From: Thraustochytrium sp. TN22
Lineage: Eukaryota; Sar; Bigyra; Thraustochytrida; Thraustochytriidae
Reading direction: 5' to 3'
Assembly (NCBI GenBank): GCA_013306675.1
Contig: JABLUY010000321.1
Coordinates: 1-34,007 of the forward strand
Length of the DNA stretch: 34,007 bases
Below, one piece after another: positions 10,014 to 20,429 of this stretch. Both the position numbers and the translations under genes were made by a program. Within the stretch, counting starts at the first letter, position 1; each line of letters opens with the position of its first letter. The notes beneath the pieces are model-generated. The model did no database searches. It was not told where the DNA came from and saw only the letters and a list, made by a program, of their open reading frames with translations.

Positions 10014-13000
10014 CAGCATCCTCGCCGGCGCCGGCAGCGGCAGGATAGCGAGGCTGGTTTGGATCATCCAGGCGACGAAGACGAGAACGAGGCCGGCTTT
10101 GGAACTTCAAGGCAGCAACGCCGCAAGTCCCGCCAAGGTGGCGGCCCGAGCGCGGCGCACGCCGCAAAGCGGCGGCGGCGGTCTAGCGGCGGAGGGTGGG
10201 CTGTGGCAGGCGGCGATCTCGACGATCTGCAAGGACAGGATCGACGGCGGCCGCGGCGATCCCTTCAGGAGCAGGCGCAGGCTCGGAGCCCCGGTGCTGT
10301 GGAACGCCACCTGGGCGAGTTCGGATACGCGCACCTGCAAAAGGAGGGCTGGACGCATCGCGGCGGTAACAACCTGCACGCCTTCTGCTACCTCATGCCG
10401 GAGGTGCAAAAGAAGACGGATGGCGAGATCGGCAAGGACATGTTCATGGGCGAGGCTATGCTGGGCCGGTACATTTTGGAGCACCGGCCAGATCTGGTCC
10501 AGCTGCATGAGATCGAGCGCCGCGAGACCAAGAACGCTAGGCGCGCCGACGCGAGGCGCGCCGACGCGAGGCGGGAGCGCAAGCGCAAGCGACAGCAGCA
10601 AATGAAACAGAAGCGAGCGCGCTTTGTGCTGGAACGCGACCTGACCTTTGCCATGCTTTGGCCCAACGTGTTGCAGAGCCACCTGGGCTGGCGCTACTTT
10701 CCATACCGCGGACTGGAGGGAGCCTGGGTGTACGCGCTGCCGGAGGTGACGCTGATGAGCCACGGCGAAATGGGCGTCAACATGTGGTGCAAGGAGCAGG
10801 ACGTGGTCGACTACGTCAAGGGCGACCCGGAGCTGGCCGCGCGCGTCGAGTCCATCCTCAGGGACGACCTCGAGGACTTTCAGTATGAGGAGGCGGTGTC
10901 GAGCGCCTCGGCACCCGAGGACGACGGTGTGGCGGTCGCCACGGCTGCGCGCGGGAAGCGGCGCGTGTCCGGCGGCGCCGGCGGCCGCGCCACAGCACCG
11001 GCGCTGGCGCAAGATGAGCAGCAAGCTTCGCAGCCGCGGCCGCGGGCGGCAACGGCGAGCAGCCCGCCGGCCGCGGACGAGGCGCGCGACGGGCAGAAAC
11101 TGCCCGTGGAGAAAGCGACCAAGCGCTTCCCGCTCACGGCCAAGGCGGGCTTCCAGGAGGTCTGGCGCGTGCTCAACAAGACCATGGGCTGGGGCTACTT
11201 TCCCTACTCGGGCATTGAGGGCAGCTGGCTGTACCATCCGCCCGAGGTGAAGAGGCTATCCGAGGGCAAGCTGCACGTGAACATGTGGTGCGTCGAGCAC
11301 GAAATGCTGGAGCACGTACTCTGCACGCCGGCGCTGGCCAAGGAGGTGGAGCAGCACTTCGAGGAGGAGATCCGCGAGGCCGCCATGGAGGAGGAGTGGC
11401 GACAGGAACAGGAGAAGGAGCGTCAGCGTGTCGCGCAAAAGCAGCAAATGGTACGCCAGCGTCGAAAGGCCGAGCGCGACCGCCAGCAGCAGCTCGCGGC
11501 GGCGCGGCGGCGCAAGTCGGCGCAGCAGCTCGAGGTCCAGCGCCGCGAGCGCGAGCGCTTACGCCAGGAGCTGGCTGCCAAGCTGAGCAGCAACCTTTTG
11601 GAGCGCGCCAAGTTTCAGGATCTTTGGAACTTCTTGCGCTTCGAGCAGCACTGGAAGTACTTTCCATGGAGCGGCCTGGAGGGCAGCTTCGCGTACGCGC
11701 TGCCGCACGTGGCCAAGGCATCCGAGGGCACGGTCGGCAAGGACATGTGGTGCCGCGAGGAGGAGGTCGTGCACTTTGTACGCTCCGACCCGACCTGGTC
11801 CCGCCTCTGTGAGAGAAAGCTGCGGGAGCGCGTCTGCGAGGACTTCGCGCTGCGCATGGACGTCAGTCTGGACAGTCTGCTTCACGAGTATGGCTTGCTC
11901 CGAGATGGTGCTCCAAGCCCGGTGGCTCCCTCGGCACCCTCGGCGCAGCTTGACGCCTCCGCCTCCGCCTCCGCCTCCGCCTCTGCTAATGATGCACTCG
12001 CGGCGGAGGATTCCGTGAGTCGCGGTGCGCCAGAGGACGATGAGGCCGGTCTGGAGGTGGACGACAACGCGGATGAAGAAGCCTCCGAGCTGCACGTGCC
12101 CCAGGAGCTGGACGACGAAGCAGAGGAGGACGACCACAACGTCTCCCACACGTCACACGATGGCCACCTCGATGGGCTTGAGGACGAGGCCGACGAGGAT
12201 GATGAAGACGAGGAGGACGACGAGGAGGACGACGAGGATGAGGACGACGATGAGAATATGGACCCGGCAGAGCGCGCGCGCAGGATCGTGGACGGGGCGA
12301 CCAACCTGAACCACGTCTTCGACAGCCTGCAGAAGCTCGGGTGGAAGCAGCAGCCAAATTACGATGGCAAGGGCTCGCGGCGGTATCTGCTGCCGAACGT
12401 GACGGTGCAAACTGGAACCCTCGGGCAAGACATGTGGGCCGACCCGCAGGAGGCGCTCGAGTTTGTGCAGACTGACCCGACGTGGCGGCGCAAGCTGGAG
12501 CAGCAGCTCGTGGATGGCGGCTTCGCGGACGCGAGCCAGTCGCCTGCGCGAAGCGAAGAAGCGCGTCGCGACGACCCGCGACTGCGGGAGCGCGCACACA
12601 ACGTCTTGATGACATCCAAGTTTAGCGCCATCTGGGACATCCTCAAGTCATGCCGTTGGCGGTACTTTAGCAACAAGCGCAGCCTGGAGCACGACTGGCT
12701 GTATGCCATGCCCACGGTTCGCACCAAGGGCGCCGGCACGCTAGGGGTGGACATGTTCGACTCGGAGGAGGCGCTCGTCAGCTTCGCCAGGACCGACCCG
12801 ACCACGCGGCAGCTCTGCGAGGACTTTCTCTACGACGTGCTTCATCAGAAGGAGCTTCTGGACCAGGATCGTGAGGCGGCGCTCTCCATCGAGGACGGCG
12901 AGAGTGATGGCGAGGTCGGCCATGCTGCTGCTGATGATGATGACGACGATGACGACGATGACGACGACGAGAACGACCTGCATGCGTCCAAATACGCGCA

Positions 13001-15899
13001 GGTCATCGACCGCGCCGACCAGGGTGAGCTTTGGGAGGTGCTGCAGGACGGCTTCGGCTGGGAGCGCGTGGAGGACGCGTCGAGCGAGACGAACCTATGC
13101 TTCGTCAAGCCTGCCGACAAGTACAGCGCCACGCAGTCCTTTCCGTTCTTTTGTGACGCCAAGGACGCCGTCATCAACAACTGGTGGGAGTTGCGCCGCG
13201 ACGTGGCCAAGGTGCTCGTGTCGCGCTGGCAAGACCGCAACGACCCCAAGCTCAAACATGTGCGCGGTTGGGAAGACATCATGGCCTCGGCATTGCAGGA
13301 GGACCGTCGCGCCCAGGCTCGCCGGCCGTCGCGGCGCCGCGCGGACTCGCAACGCTCTGCGCCGCCGCATGCTGAGAACAACCCGCCCGCCGAGGTTGAC
13401 CATTTCATCGACGAGGACGAGGACGACATGGAGAGCCACGACGCGAAGGACGTGCTGGAGGCTGCTAGCTTCAATGACGTCTGGCCCATCTTGCGCAACC
13501 TCGGCTGGAACTGGTTCAGGAACTCGGGGCTAGAGGGGGCCTTTCGCTACGCGCTTCCGGAGGTGAAGAAGACCTCACACTGCAAGCTGGGCGTAAATGC
13601 ATGGGTGCGCGAGGAAGATATCCTCGAGTACGTGCGCAGGACGCCACGTTTTGCTGACGGCGTGCGGCGCGCGCTGCAAGCGGCGCGCGCTGCTGAAACG
13701 CTGGAGACCGTCAGCTCCGCTTCTGATGAGCTTGAGCGGGATGAGGATGCCAACGTGTACGATGACGAGGAGGGCGAGGAGGACGATCACGATGGCGTGT
13801 CGGAGGAAGAGGAAGAGGATGATGATGATGACGACGACGACGACGACGAGGAGGAGGAGGAGGCAAACGACGAGAACGCGACCGGCGCCGTTGTCTCCTA
13901 CGCCAAGATGCCCATGGGTCAGCTTTGGAAGCGCCTAAAGGCGCAGGGGTGGCACTACAAGCGTGGGCGCGGCCTTGTCTCGCACTACTACCTTGCGCCG
14001 CATGTGCGTACGGTGGAAGAGGGCCTTTTGGGCAAGGACATGTTCGACTCGGAGGAGGCGCTGCACGCGTACTTTCGGAAGCGCGAGTCGCGCGGGCTTG
14101 TGGACATCATCTCGCCTGCGCGGGACGACACCGAGTCAATCTGGCGCACCATGCAGGCTCAAGGCTGGCGGCAGGTCGGTGCGTGGTTCGTGAGCAGGGA
14201 AGCTGTGCCGCGCGAGGGCGACGACGAAGAGTCTTACGACGAAGACTTTTGCACGGCGTTCCGGTCCAAGAAGCGCGCCGTGGCGTCGTTTATCGTGCAG
14301 CAGCAGACTACGAGCCCGGCCATGGCGCCCCTGCGCGGGAAGAAACGGCGGCGCTCCGAGGCACTCCGCGAGGAAGAGGAGGAAGAGGCGGGGGCGGAGG
14401 CTCGGCGCCGCAACGAGGATGATGACCACGACGGCGACCGCCAGCGCAAGGCGCCGGCCAAGACGGAGAGCCCGGTGATCGAGGTGGTGGAGGCTGATGA
14501 GAACGAGGAGGAGCACCTTCCGGAGGAAATTACCGAGGAGGACTTCTGGGACGACGTTTGGCCGGTTCTGGCCAAGATGGGATGGGTGCGCACGCGGCGC
14601 AAGAGCCGCAGCGGCCGCGTTACGCGCGGCTTTCGCGGCCCGGTCGGCGAGGGTGGCAAGCCGGTGGACTTCGCGCGTGTCTCAAACGTGTGCTCCTTTC
14701 TGCGCGAGCATCAGGCCACGCATGGTGGCGAGCGCGCCGAGGAGGAGGACGAGGGCGACGAGGAGTCCTCGGACGGCGAGGACTCGGAGGCGACGCGCCA
14801 GTTTAACGAGTACGTGCAGACGCTGCGCGACGTGCAGCCGCGCCCGGAGAACTTCTTTAAGGTGTTCTACCCGATCCTGCGCGAGGCCGGCTGGCGGTAC
14901 AAGTACGGGACCGGAATCGCTCGTGAGCTGTTCTTTGCGCCCGGCGTGACGCGCGCCAAGGACGCCATCAAGGGCGAAACGCTAATCGAGTCGCGTGAGG
15001 CCATGTGTGACTGGATCAAGGTGAACCGTGGCGCCATCTGCGAGAGTCTACGGGAGGCCCTTATGCCGGCGCCGGAGCACGAGAGCGACAACGAAAGTGT
15101 GCCCGAGGACGAAGACGAGGAAGACCAGGATCGAGAGAACGAGGGCCCTGGCGGCTCTCGCCAGGCTTCCCACGAAGTGAACGAGAACGAGAACGAGGAT
15201 GACGAGGATGATCAGCATCACGCCGTCGCCATGGACGTGGACGAGGATGACGAGCTCAGCCACAACATTGTGATGCGGAACGAAGACAGTCGCGCGAGCG
15301 CCGGGGCTCCGGGCGAGTCGCATGACGAGCATGACGAACTGGAAGACGACGACCACCACGAAATGCGAGAGGACGACGGAGCGCCTCGGCTCAGCAAGCG
15401 CCACGACCGCACGGCCGCGGCTATGCGGTACGAACATCCATCTGGGATGGCGCTCGCTGAGGAGTTTGCGGGTGTACGGCACGCCACGACGGAACTCAAG
15501 CAGGCATGGCCGGGTCGTGAAGAGCAAATCGACCTTTTGGCGGGCCTCATGGGCCCGCGGCACCTGCTCACTGGCCACCTGCTTCTGCACGGTGACACGG
15601 CGACCGGCAAGACGGGCGTCATCCGCGCACTGCTGGAAGCGCTCGAGTACCCTTTCGCCGCCGTAGACTGCAACGAGTGCTACGCGCCCAGCATCCTCTT
15701 CCAGCGTCTGCTCTCGCAGATGCCGGAGCCCGTGTCGTCAGCTTTGGGCAGGGAGCACATGGATGCCGAGGACGCAATTGTGGCCTCGGACGATGAAGAC
15801 GTGGAGCCGGACGAAGACTCGTACCTGCAGCGCAAAAACCGCAACATCGAGGAGAATCGCGCTGTGCTGGAGAGTCTCGGCATTGTGGTCTCCCCGGGT

Positions 15900-15933
<34 letters not shown>

Positions 15934-17120
15934 AGCCGCGGGCGGCGTTGGCAGCGCCGGCCGGCGGATATGACGAGGGCGCACCGGAGGGCGCCGAGGG
16001 CGAGGAGGCACCGGTCGAATCGCGCAAGCTGGGCCAATTGGCCGCGCGCTGCAGCACGATGCGCGAGTTCGCGCTAAAGCTCGCTCAGCGGCTCGGGCCC
16101 GCGCGCGAGGCCAAGCAGACCTTCTACTTGTTGCTGGAGAACGCAGCGGCGCTCGAGGATCTTGGCGCCAAGCTCCTGCCAGCCCTTCTCAAGCTGGAAC
16201 GATCGACCGGCTGCAACGTCAGCGTCATCCTGACGTCGACCGACCTGCCGGACTCGATGGGCCTTGTGCTGCGCAGTGCGCCTGTGTGCTTCGTGGAGTT
16301 CCCGGCGTACTCGCAGATGGAGCAGCGCAAGATTCTGTCGTTGCAACTGGCGCAGCGCGCCGCCTCGCAGGCGGGCGGCAGCAAGTACTCGGAGGCGGAT
16401 CTGCGCGCCTTCGTATCGACCGTGCTGCAGACGTTCTCTGCGCAAGTGCGCGACCTGCGCGAGGTCTCGCGCATCTGCATGGACCTTTGGGACGCGCTCA
16501 TGCGCAAGCCCGAGCTTGCGGGCAAGCCGCACACGGCGCTGCGCGTTGCGTTGGAAGGTCGCATCGGGCTCACCTTCAAAATGCTGTACCACCACGACTT
16601 TGAGCTCGAGGCGCGCGCCGAGAACCCAACCGCTGGTATGCTGGACCGCTGGGAGAGGGATGAAATTAAGCGTGCGGCGGACCTGCCTTACGACGCCAAG
16701 GTCGTCCTGCTGGCCGCCTTTCTCGGATCATACAACAGTGCCGAGCATGACCGCGCTATCTTCGGCACCGCTCGCAAGCTGTCGAATCGCCAGAAGCAAC
16801 ACAATGCCGCCGCGACCCGCAAGGCTGCCGCCTCAAACGCAGGCCAGCTGCTCCTGGGCCCCAAGGTCTTCAGCCTCGAGCGCCTCGTCGGTCTGTATCG
16901 CTCGCTTACCGACATGGTGGGCGGCTTTGACTCGGGTCGCCCCGCCAACCATGTAGTGCACAAGCAGGTGGCCTCGCTCACGAGTGCCGGGCTTTTGACT
17001 CGCACCTCGCGCCCCGATGAGCTGGACGTTGTCAAGCTCAAGTGCAATGTGCCGTTGGAGTTTGCTCAGGCCCTCGCGGAGACCGTCAAGGTCGATCTGC
17101 CCAATCTTCTCGAGGCCTAA
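9213..17120 (+). CDS. ORC5: Origin recognition complex subunit 5 fused to an N-terminal array of 13 Trp-rich repeats
   Basis: A single 2635-residue frame. Start: first ATG in frame, A at -3. Residues 1-140 are basic. About 144-1942 carry 13 copies of a roughly 60-residue unit: F..[VI]W..L, GW.YF, YxxPxV, then LGVDMW..EE and a short helix. Copies are joined by polyGln, basic coiled-coil and polyAsp/Glu linkers. The last 540 residues are ORC5: Walker A GDTATGKT (2127-2134), YLLLEN at the Walker B position (Glu 2309), and a C-terminal region with LLAAFLGSYN, LLGPKVFSLERL and KCNVPLEFAQALAETV, as in ORC5 winged-helix sequence. The ATPase core has an insert of about 100 residues with acidic and polyGly runs. 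ORC5 is normally 400-500 residues and binds origins as part of ORC. The repeats probably add DNA or chromatin contacts (inference). No stop, frameshift or splice consensus separates the two halves. Confidence 0.92.
9963..10016 (+). repeat. CAG/CAA tract coding 18 glutamines
   Basis: Thirteen CAG codons, three CAA and a final CAG surround the 3' end of a tract between repeat copies 1 and 2 of the ORC5 fusion. By base position the run is 54 nt, or 18 Gln. Most of it is pure CAG and so is a probable length polymorphism. Confidence 0.9.
12937..12972 (+). repeat. GAT/GAC tract coding polyaspartate
   Basis: A run of Asp codons lies in the linker between repeat copies 7 and 8. A second Asp-then-Glu run lies at about 13815-13864, between copies 9 and 10. 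Further Asp/Glu-rich linkers are at about 12170-12255 and 15090-15380. Such tracts are common in histone- and chromatin-binding proteins. Confidence 0.85.
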
Positions 17121-17758
17121 ACTTACCAGCGCACGCGCTCGTGCGCTTGTGCCTGAGAACCTGACGATAACAACCCGACGACAACCTGACCACAACCCTG
17201 ACAACAACCCCCCTCCCCCCCCCTGAGCCCTTCTTTAGAAGCTTTGGTGGCCGAGACGGCAGGGCAGTCGCTTTCGACATTTCCAAGTCAAGTGATCAAT
17301 TTGAAGTCGACTCATATATACTTTCGCGAGGTTTGTACTGTCCACGTCGCCACTTGGTCAACTGTCCCTGTCATGCTCCGGTGTGAAATAGGATATTTTG
17401 GCGTTGCCTCAGCGTGTCTCTCAAAAGGCTTGGCTCGACACCCTCTTGCGAGTCATGTTCCCGCCAGCGATCCCGAAATGAAGGCACACGCCGCGAACGC
17501 AGCACTCACGTTGCCTGCGACCAACCTGGGCTGCTCGTACACAACTAAACCACCCTCTGACCATGGATCAAGTCATGCTGCGACCCTCCCTCGAGAGAGA
17601 GACGAAGCGAACCTCTTTGAAGGACTTCCTGCCTCGAGCACGACGCTGCTCGCCGTCACCGTGTGATCAGTGCGATTAGTAGCATGTTCCCACATCCAGG
17701 GCCTCCACGCAGCCGTACCCGGGACTCTTCGGACCCTTTCGGGCCCTTTCGGGCCCTT
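17121..17758. other. Convergent intergenic region (ORC5 fusion / CFAP97-like)
   Basis: A 638-bp interval between facing stop codons. It holds a CAACCTGAC/ACAACC-rich stretch at about 17160-17205, a C-run interrupted by one T at about 17206-17222, and three tandem units of CCCTTTCGGG at about 17734-17760 abutting the stop of the downstream minus-strand gene. Base composition is more balanced than in the genes. No coding region is supported. Confidence 0.6.
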
Positions 17759-19876
17759 TCACTCTAGAACATTCTCATACCAGAGTGTGGAGCCGTCACT
17801 CTGATTGTACACGGCCTCAACACGCCTCCTCGGGTCCGTCTCTACAGCGTACTCACGAACCAAGAGCGGCTGGCGGCGCGCGCGGTTCATGGTCGCATAG
17901 CGTCGCACGAGCACGAGCTGTCCGTGCGCCTGAGGCTTTGGCTGCACGCGAATGCGAGGATGCGCCACTGCGTAGAGGCGAGCGACGCTCTCAAGGTTCC
18001 CCTCCCGGTGGCGCACCACGTGGTCGCCAAAGAGCATGTCGAAGAGTGCCTCGGGCGCGACGAGCCGATCGCTGGCTTGGACGGGCTCCACGTAGAACTG
18101 CTCGCTGCCTACCTCCAGCAGGACGCGGCGGTGCGTGAGCGCGCGCAAGGACGCGTGGAAGGTCGTCGTGCCTAGGACAACCTCCTTCTCGGCCAATGGC
18201 TGGCGCGCCTGGAAGCCACGGAATGCGCTCTGCAGCCTGGTCGCACTTTGCTCCTCCTGGCGCTGTTGTTGTTGCTGCTTCTCCCTTTTGCCCGCGTTGT
18301 ACTTGCGGAATTGCCCCTGCAGCACGCTCGCGGCCTGCTGCTGCTGCTCCTCCTCGACCGCCGCGAGGCGCGCCGTTTCTGTCTTCTTCTTGGCGTTGAA
18401 CTGGCGAAAGTTGCTTTGAAGAACGGAAGCAGCCTGCTGCTTCTCCTGGGCGATTAGAAGACGCTGCTGCTCCTGCTGCAGCTGCTTCTTGGAAGCCGCG
18501 TATTCGCGAAAGCGGCCCTGGAGCTTGCTAGCAGCTACCTGCTCCTCGCGTTGGGCCGCGCGAGCCTGCTTGCCACGAATATTGGCCTGGAGCTTGGCAA
18601 CTTTGGCGTCAACGTCAGGCGCCCAGTCTCCTTCGCCCAGCAGTGTCGCGTTCTCTGCAGCCTGGTCCGGCAGAATGGCCGCGATGCAGCTGGGCAGCTG
18701 CGAGCTGAGCATGAGGCGCGCGTTGCGGAACCAGAGTTTCTTCGCTACATGCTCATAGGTGTCGCGCGTGTTGCCGCCCACAAGGCTGAAGATGTCGCTG
18801 TACGCGATGATGAGATCGTGCTGCTCCTCAGGGCGCTTCGAGACCTCGCCGGACCGTAACCGGCACGCTCGGATTTCCAGGGCACGGTAGGCCTCATCAA
18901 TGGTCATGCTGACCGCCACGAGTGCGTAACACACGGTCTCCAGGTATGCGCCGTTGTGATATTCGGTCATGGGCAGACTCCGCACCTCGGAGAAGACGGA
19001 GAGCCGTCCTGGTCGCTCGTCTCCAGCCAGCGCGGTGGGAGGCGCCGAGCCGCCCTCCCACTTCGTGGCGGACCTGCTCTCCACGAATCCAAAGGGCCCG
19101 AGCAGGGCGTCCTCTACCTTGGGGGAGAGCGCGCGGCCAAGCGGCATGCCTTTCGACCTAGAAGGAAAGATGCGAAGGTCCTTCGGAAGGGCCGGCGAGC
19201 ATGAGAGCTGCTGCTGCTGCTGCTGCTGCGGCCTGCCACCGGCCCTTGACTTGATCGGACGGTGCGGCTCCGCGATGATGAGTGGGTAGGCGCACATTGT
19301 GGCCATCTTCTTCTTGGTTTTCTTCCAGTCCTTGCGGAGCTCTTGATTCTTCAAAAACGGCGGAACACGCTCCAGGCGCTCTGCGAGCTTGCGATTTTCC
19401 TGCTCAATGCGACGAAACTCCCACAGGCGCTGGCGCTCATGGCGACCGCGCGGCCCATGATGGGTCGCCTCAGTGTACTCGCTCTTGCGGTGCATGACTG
19501 CCGTCATGCGTTGCACGAGGAGCTGGTTCTCGTGCTCGATGCGGAGACGGCGCCCGATGCTGTCCTGCGTGGACTTGAGCCGCGACTTGAGGTGCCGCAT
19601 CGTCGCCGTCTTGGGCGGTCCGTTGTCAAGTCGGGGCTGTGCCTTGCGCAGACGGTCCCGGTGCTCTTTGAGCAGCCGCTCCTGCTTGATGACGTGCAGC
19701 TTCTGTCCTCTCGGCCGCACAGGTGGCCGCAGCTGGACCCTTTTGTCCGTCGCCCTGAGCCGGCGGCCTCCCCGGGGCGGGCCCTGCGCGCTGCCGTCTT
19801 TGGCCTCCTCTAGCAGCAAGTTCCTCAGCAGCGCCTCCTGCACGGCGCTCTTCGGCCGCGGCTCCTGCTCCGCCAT
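17759..19876 (-). CDS. CFAP97-like domain protein with IQ motifs
   Basis: A 705-residue protein. The ATG (MAEQEPRP) is the first in frame and has A at -3 and G at +4. Residues about 85-195 look like the CFAP97/hemingway domain: a basic helical pair with IEHENQLLVQRM, a short loop, then LWEFRRIEQENRKLAERL. A polyGln stretch (about 216-222) and a globular middle (about 295-420) follow. Five IQ-like helices at about 425-560 carry the LQxxFRxxxA pattern (for example KLQGRFREY, VLQSNFRQF, VLQGQFRKY, RLQSAFRGF) with Gln-rich spacers. The C-terminal 145 residues are not recognised. CFAP97 proteins are linked to motile cilia, and IQ motifs bind calmodulin or EF-hand light chains, so a calcium-responsive axonemal or basal-body role is plausible. 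The CFAP97 assignment is from remembered motif shape; the IQ array is clear. Confidence 0.78.
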   Translation of the reverse strand: MAEQEPRPKSAVQEALLRNLLLEEAKDGSAQGPPRGGRRLRATDKRVQLRPPVRPRGQKLHVIKQERLLKEHRDRLRKAQPRLDNGPPKTATMRHLKSRLKSTQDSIGRRLRIEHENQLLVQRMTAVMHRKSEYTEATHHGPRGRHERQRLWEFRRIEQENRKLAERLERVPPFLKNQELRKDWKKTKKKMATMCAYPLIIAEPHRPIKSRAGGRPQQQQQQQLSCSPALPKDLRIFPSRSKGMPLGRALSPKVEDALLGPFGFVESRSATKWEGGSAPPTALAGDERPGRLSVFSEVRSLPMTEYHNGAYLETVCYALVAVSMTIDEAYRALEIRACRLRSGEVSKRPEEQHDLIIAYSDIFSLVGGNTRDTYEHVAKKLWFRNARLMLSSQLPSCIAAILPDQAAENATLLGEGDWAPDVDAKVAKLQANIRGKQARAAQREEQVAASKLQGRFREYAASKKQLQQEQQRLLIAQEKQQAASVLQSNFRQFNAKKKTETARLAAVEEEQQQQAASVLQGQFRKYNAGKREKQQQQQRQEEQSATRLQSAFRGFQARQPLAEKEVVLGTTTFHASLRALTHRRVLLEVGSEQFYVEPVQASDRLVAPEALFDMLFGDHVVRHREGNLESVARLYAVAHPRIRVQPKPQAHGQLVLVRRYATMNRARRQPLLVREYAVETDPRRRVEAVYNQSDGSTLWYENVLE

Positions 19877-20429
19877 CGTGTGATGGGGCGCGATGTGACC
19901 TACCGGCGCCAAGTGCAGCAGTGCAGCGCGCGGTGCAAGGGCGGCGGCCACCTCAGATGGATCCTCCGCCGGCTTGCCGCCGCGCTAGGACCGGCGCCCG
20001 CGCCAGCGCGCGGTCGCACGAGCCGCGCGCAAGCTGCGCGCGAGCTTTGCGAGAGCCTCGCGCGAGCCGCGCCGCCGCCTCGATTTAATTGCGCTTGATA
20101 ATCATCACTCACTGTCACTCACTGCGAACGCAAGACACAGGTTCTCCAGGGGAACGAGCACACTGTGGTGGTGATGCCATTTTGCCTGCGGGTGTGCGCG
20201 ACCGAACGGATCATTGACCATCGACGTTGATGCGTCAAATTTTTTCCAAGTTGCGTGCCCTCACCTCACGCGCTCCGGGGCCCTCCATCCTCTCAAAGTC
20301 GAGCACGGCGAAGCCTCTCCTTCTCACTCGCGCGCAACTTGCGCGTGCGCAACTTGCGCGCGCTTGCGCGCGGTCGCTCGCTCGCGGTCGCTCGCTCGGT
20401 CTCGCTCGCCTCGGTCTCGAAGGGCGAGC
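19877..20429. promoter_or_regulatory. Divergent promoter region (CFAP97-like / formin)
   Basis: A 553-bp interval between two outward-facing start codons. It contains a less G+C-rich centre (about 20085-20240, with an ATAATCATCACTCACTGTCAC segment and T-runs) and, from about 20328 to 20420, an array of GCGCAACTTGCGCG and GGTCGCTCGCTCG units directly before the formin ATG. The array contains inverted GCGC-rich arms that could fold in the formin leader. Confidence 0.5.

Larger units (their letters stand above)
9642..15038 (+). repeat. Thirteen tandem copies of a Trp-rich repeat domain
   Basis: Copies lie at about 9642-9824, 10311-10496, 10647-10835, 11151-11336, 11613-11798, 12306-12485, 12621-12806, 13023-13200, 13470-13652, 13914-14104, 14136-14306, 14541-14712 and 14850-15038. 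The shared pattern is a first helix with an invariant Trp or Phe (VWPIL-like), GW plus aromatics, a Gly/Leu turn, Y-Y-x-x-P, then G-x-L-G-x-D-M-W/F and an acidic S/R-E-E helix ending YV. Copies 3, 4, 5 and 9 are closest to one another (for example YFPYRGLEGAWVYALPEV and YFPYSGIEGSWLYHPPEV). Copies 8, 11 and 12 are degenerate. I do not recognise a named family. Spacing varies because of acidic and Gln-rich linkers. Confidence 0.88.

Noticed and set aside
15040-15490. A gene boundary between the repeat array and ORC5
   Set aside because: No stop, no frameshift, no splice consensus needed; the acidic linker continues the style of the other linkers.
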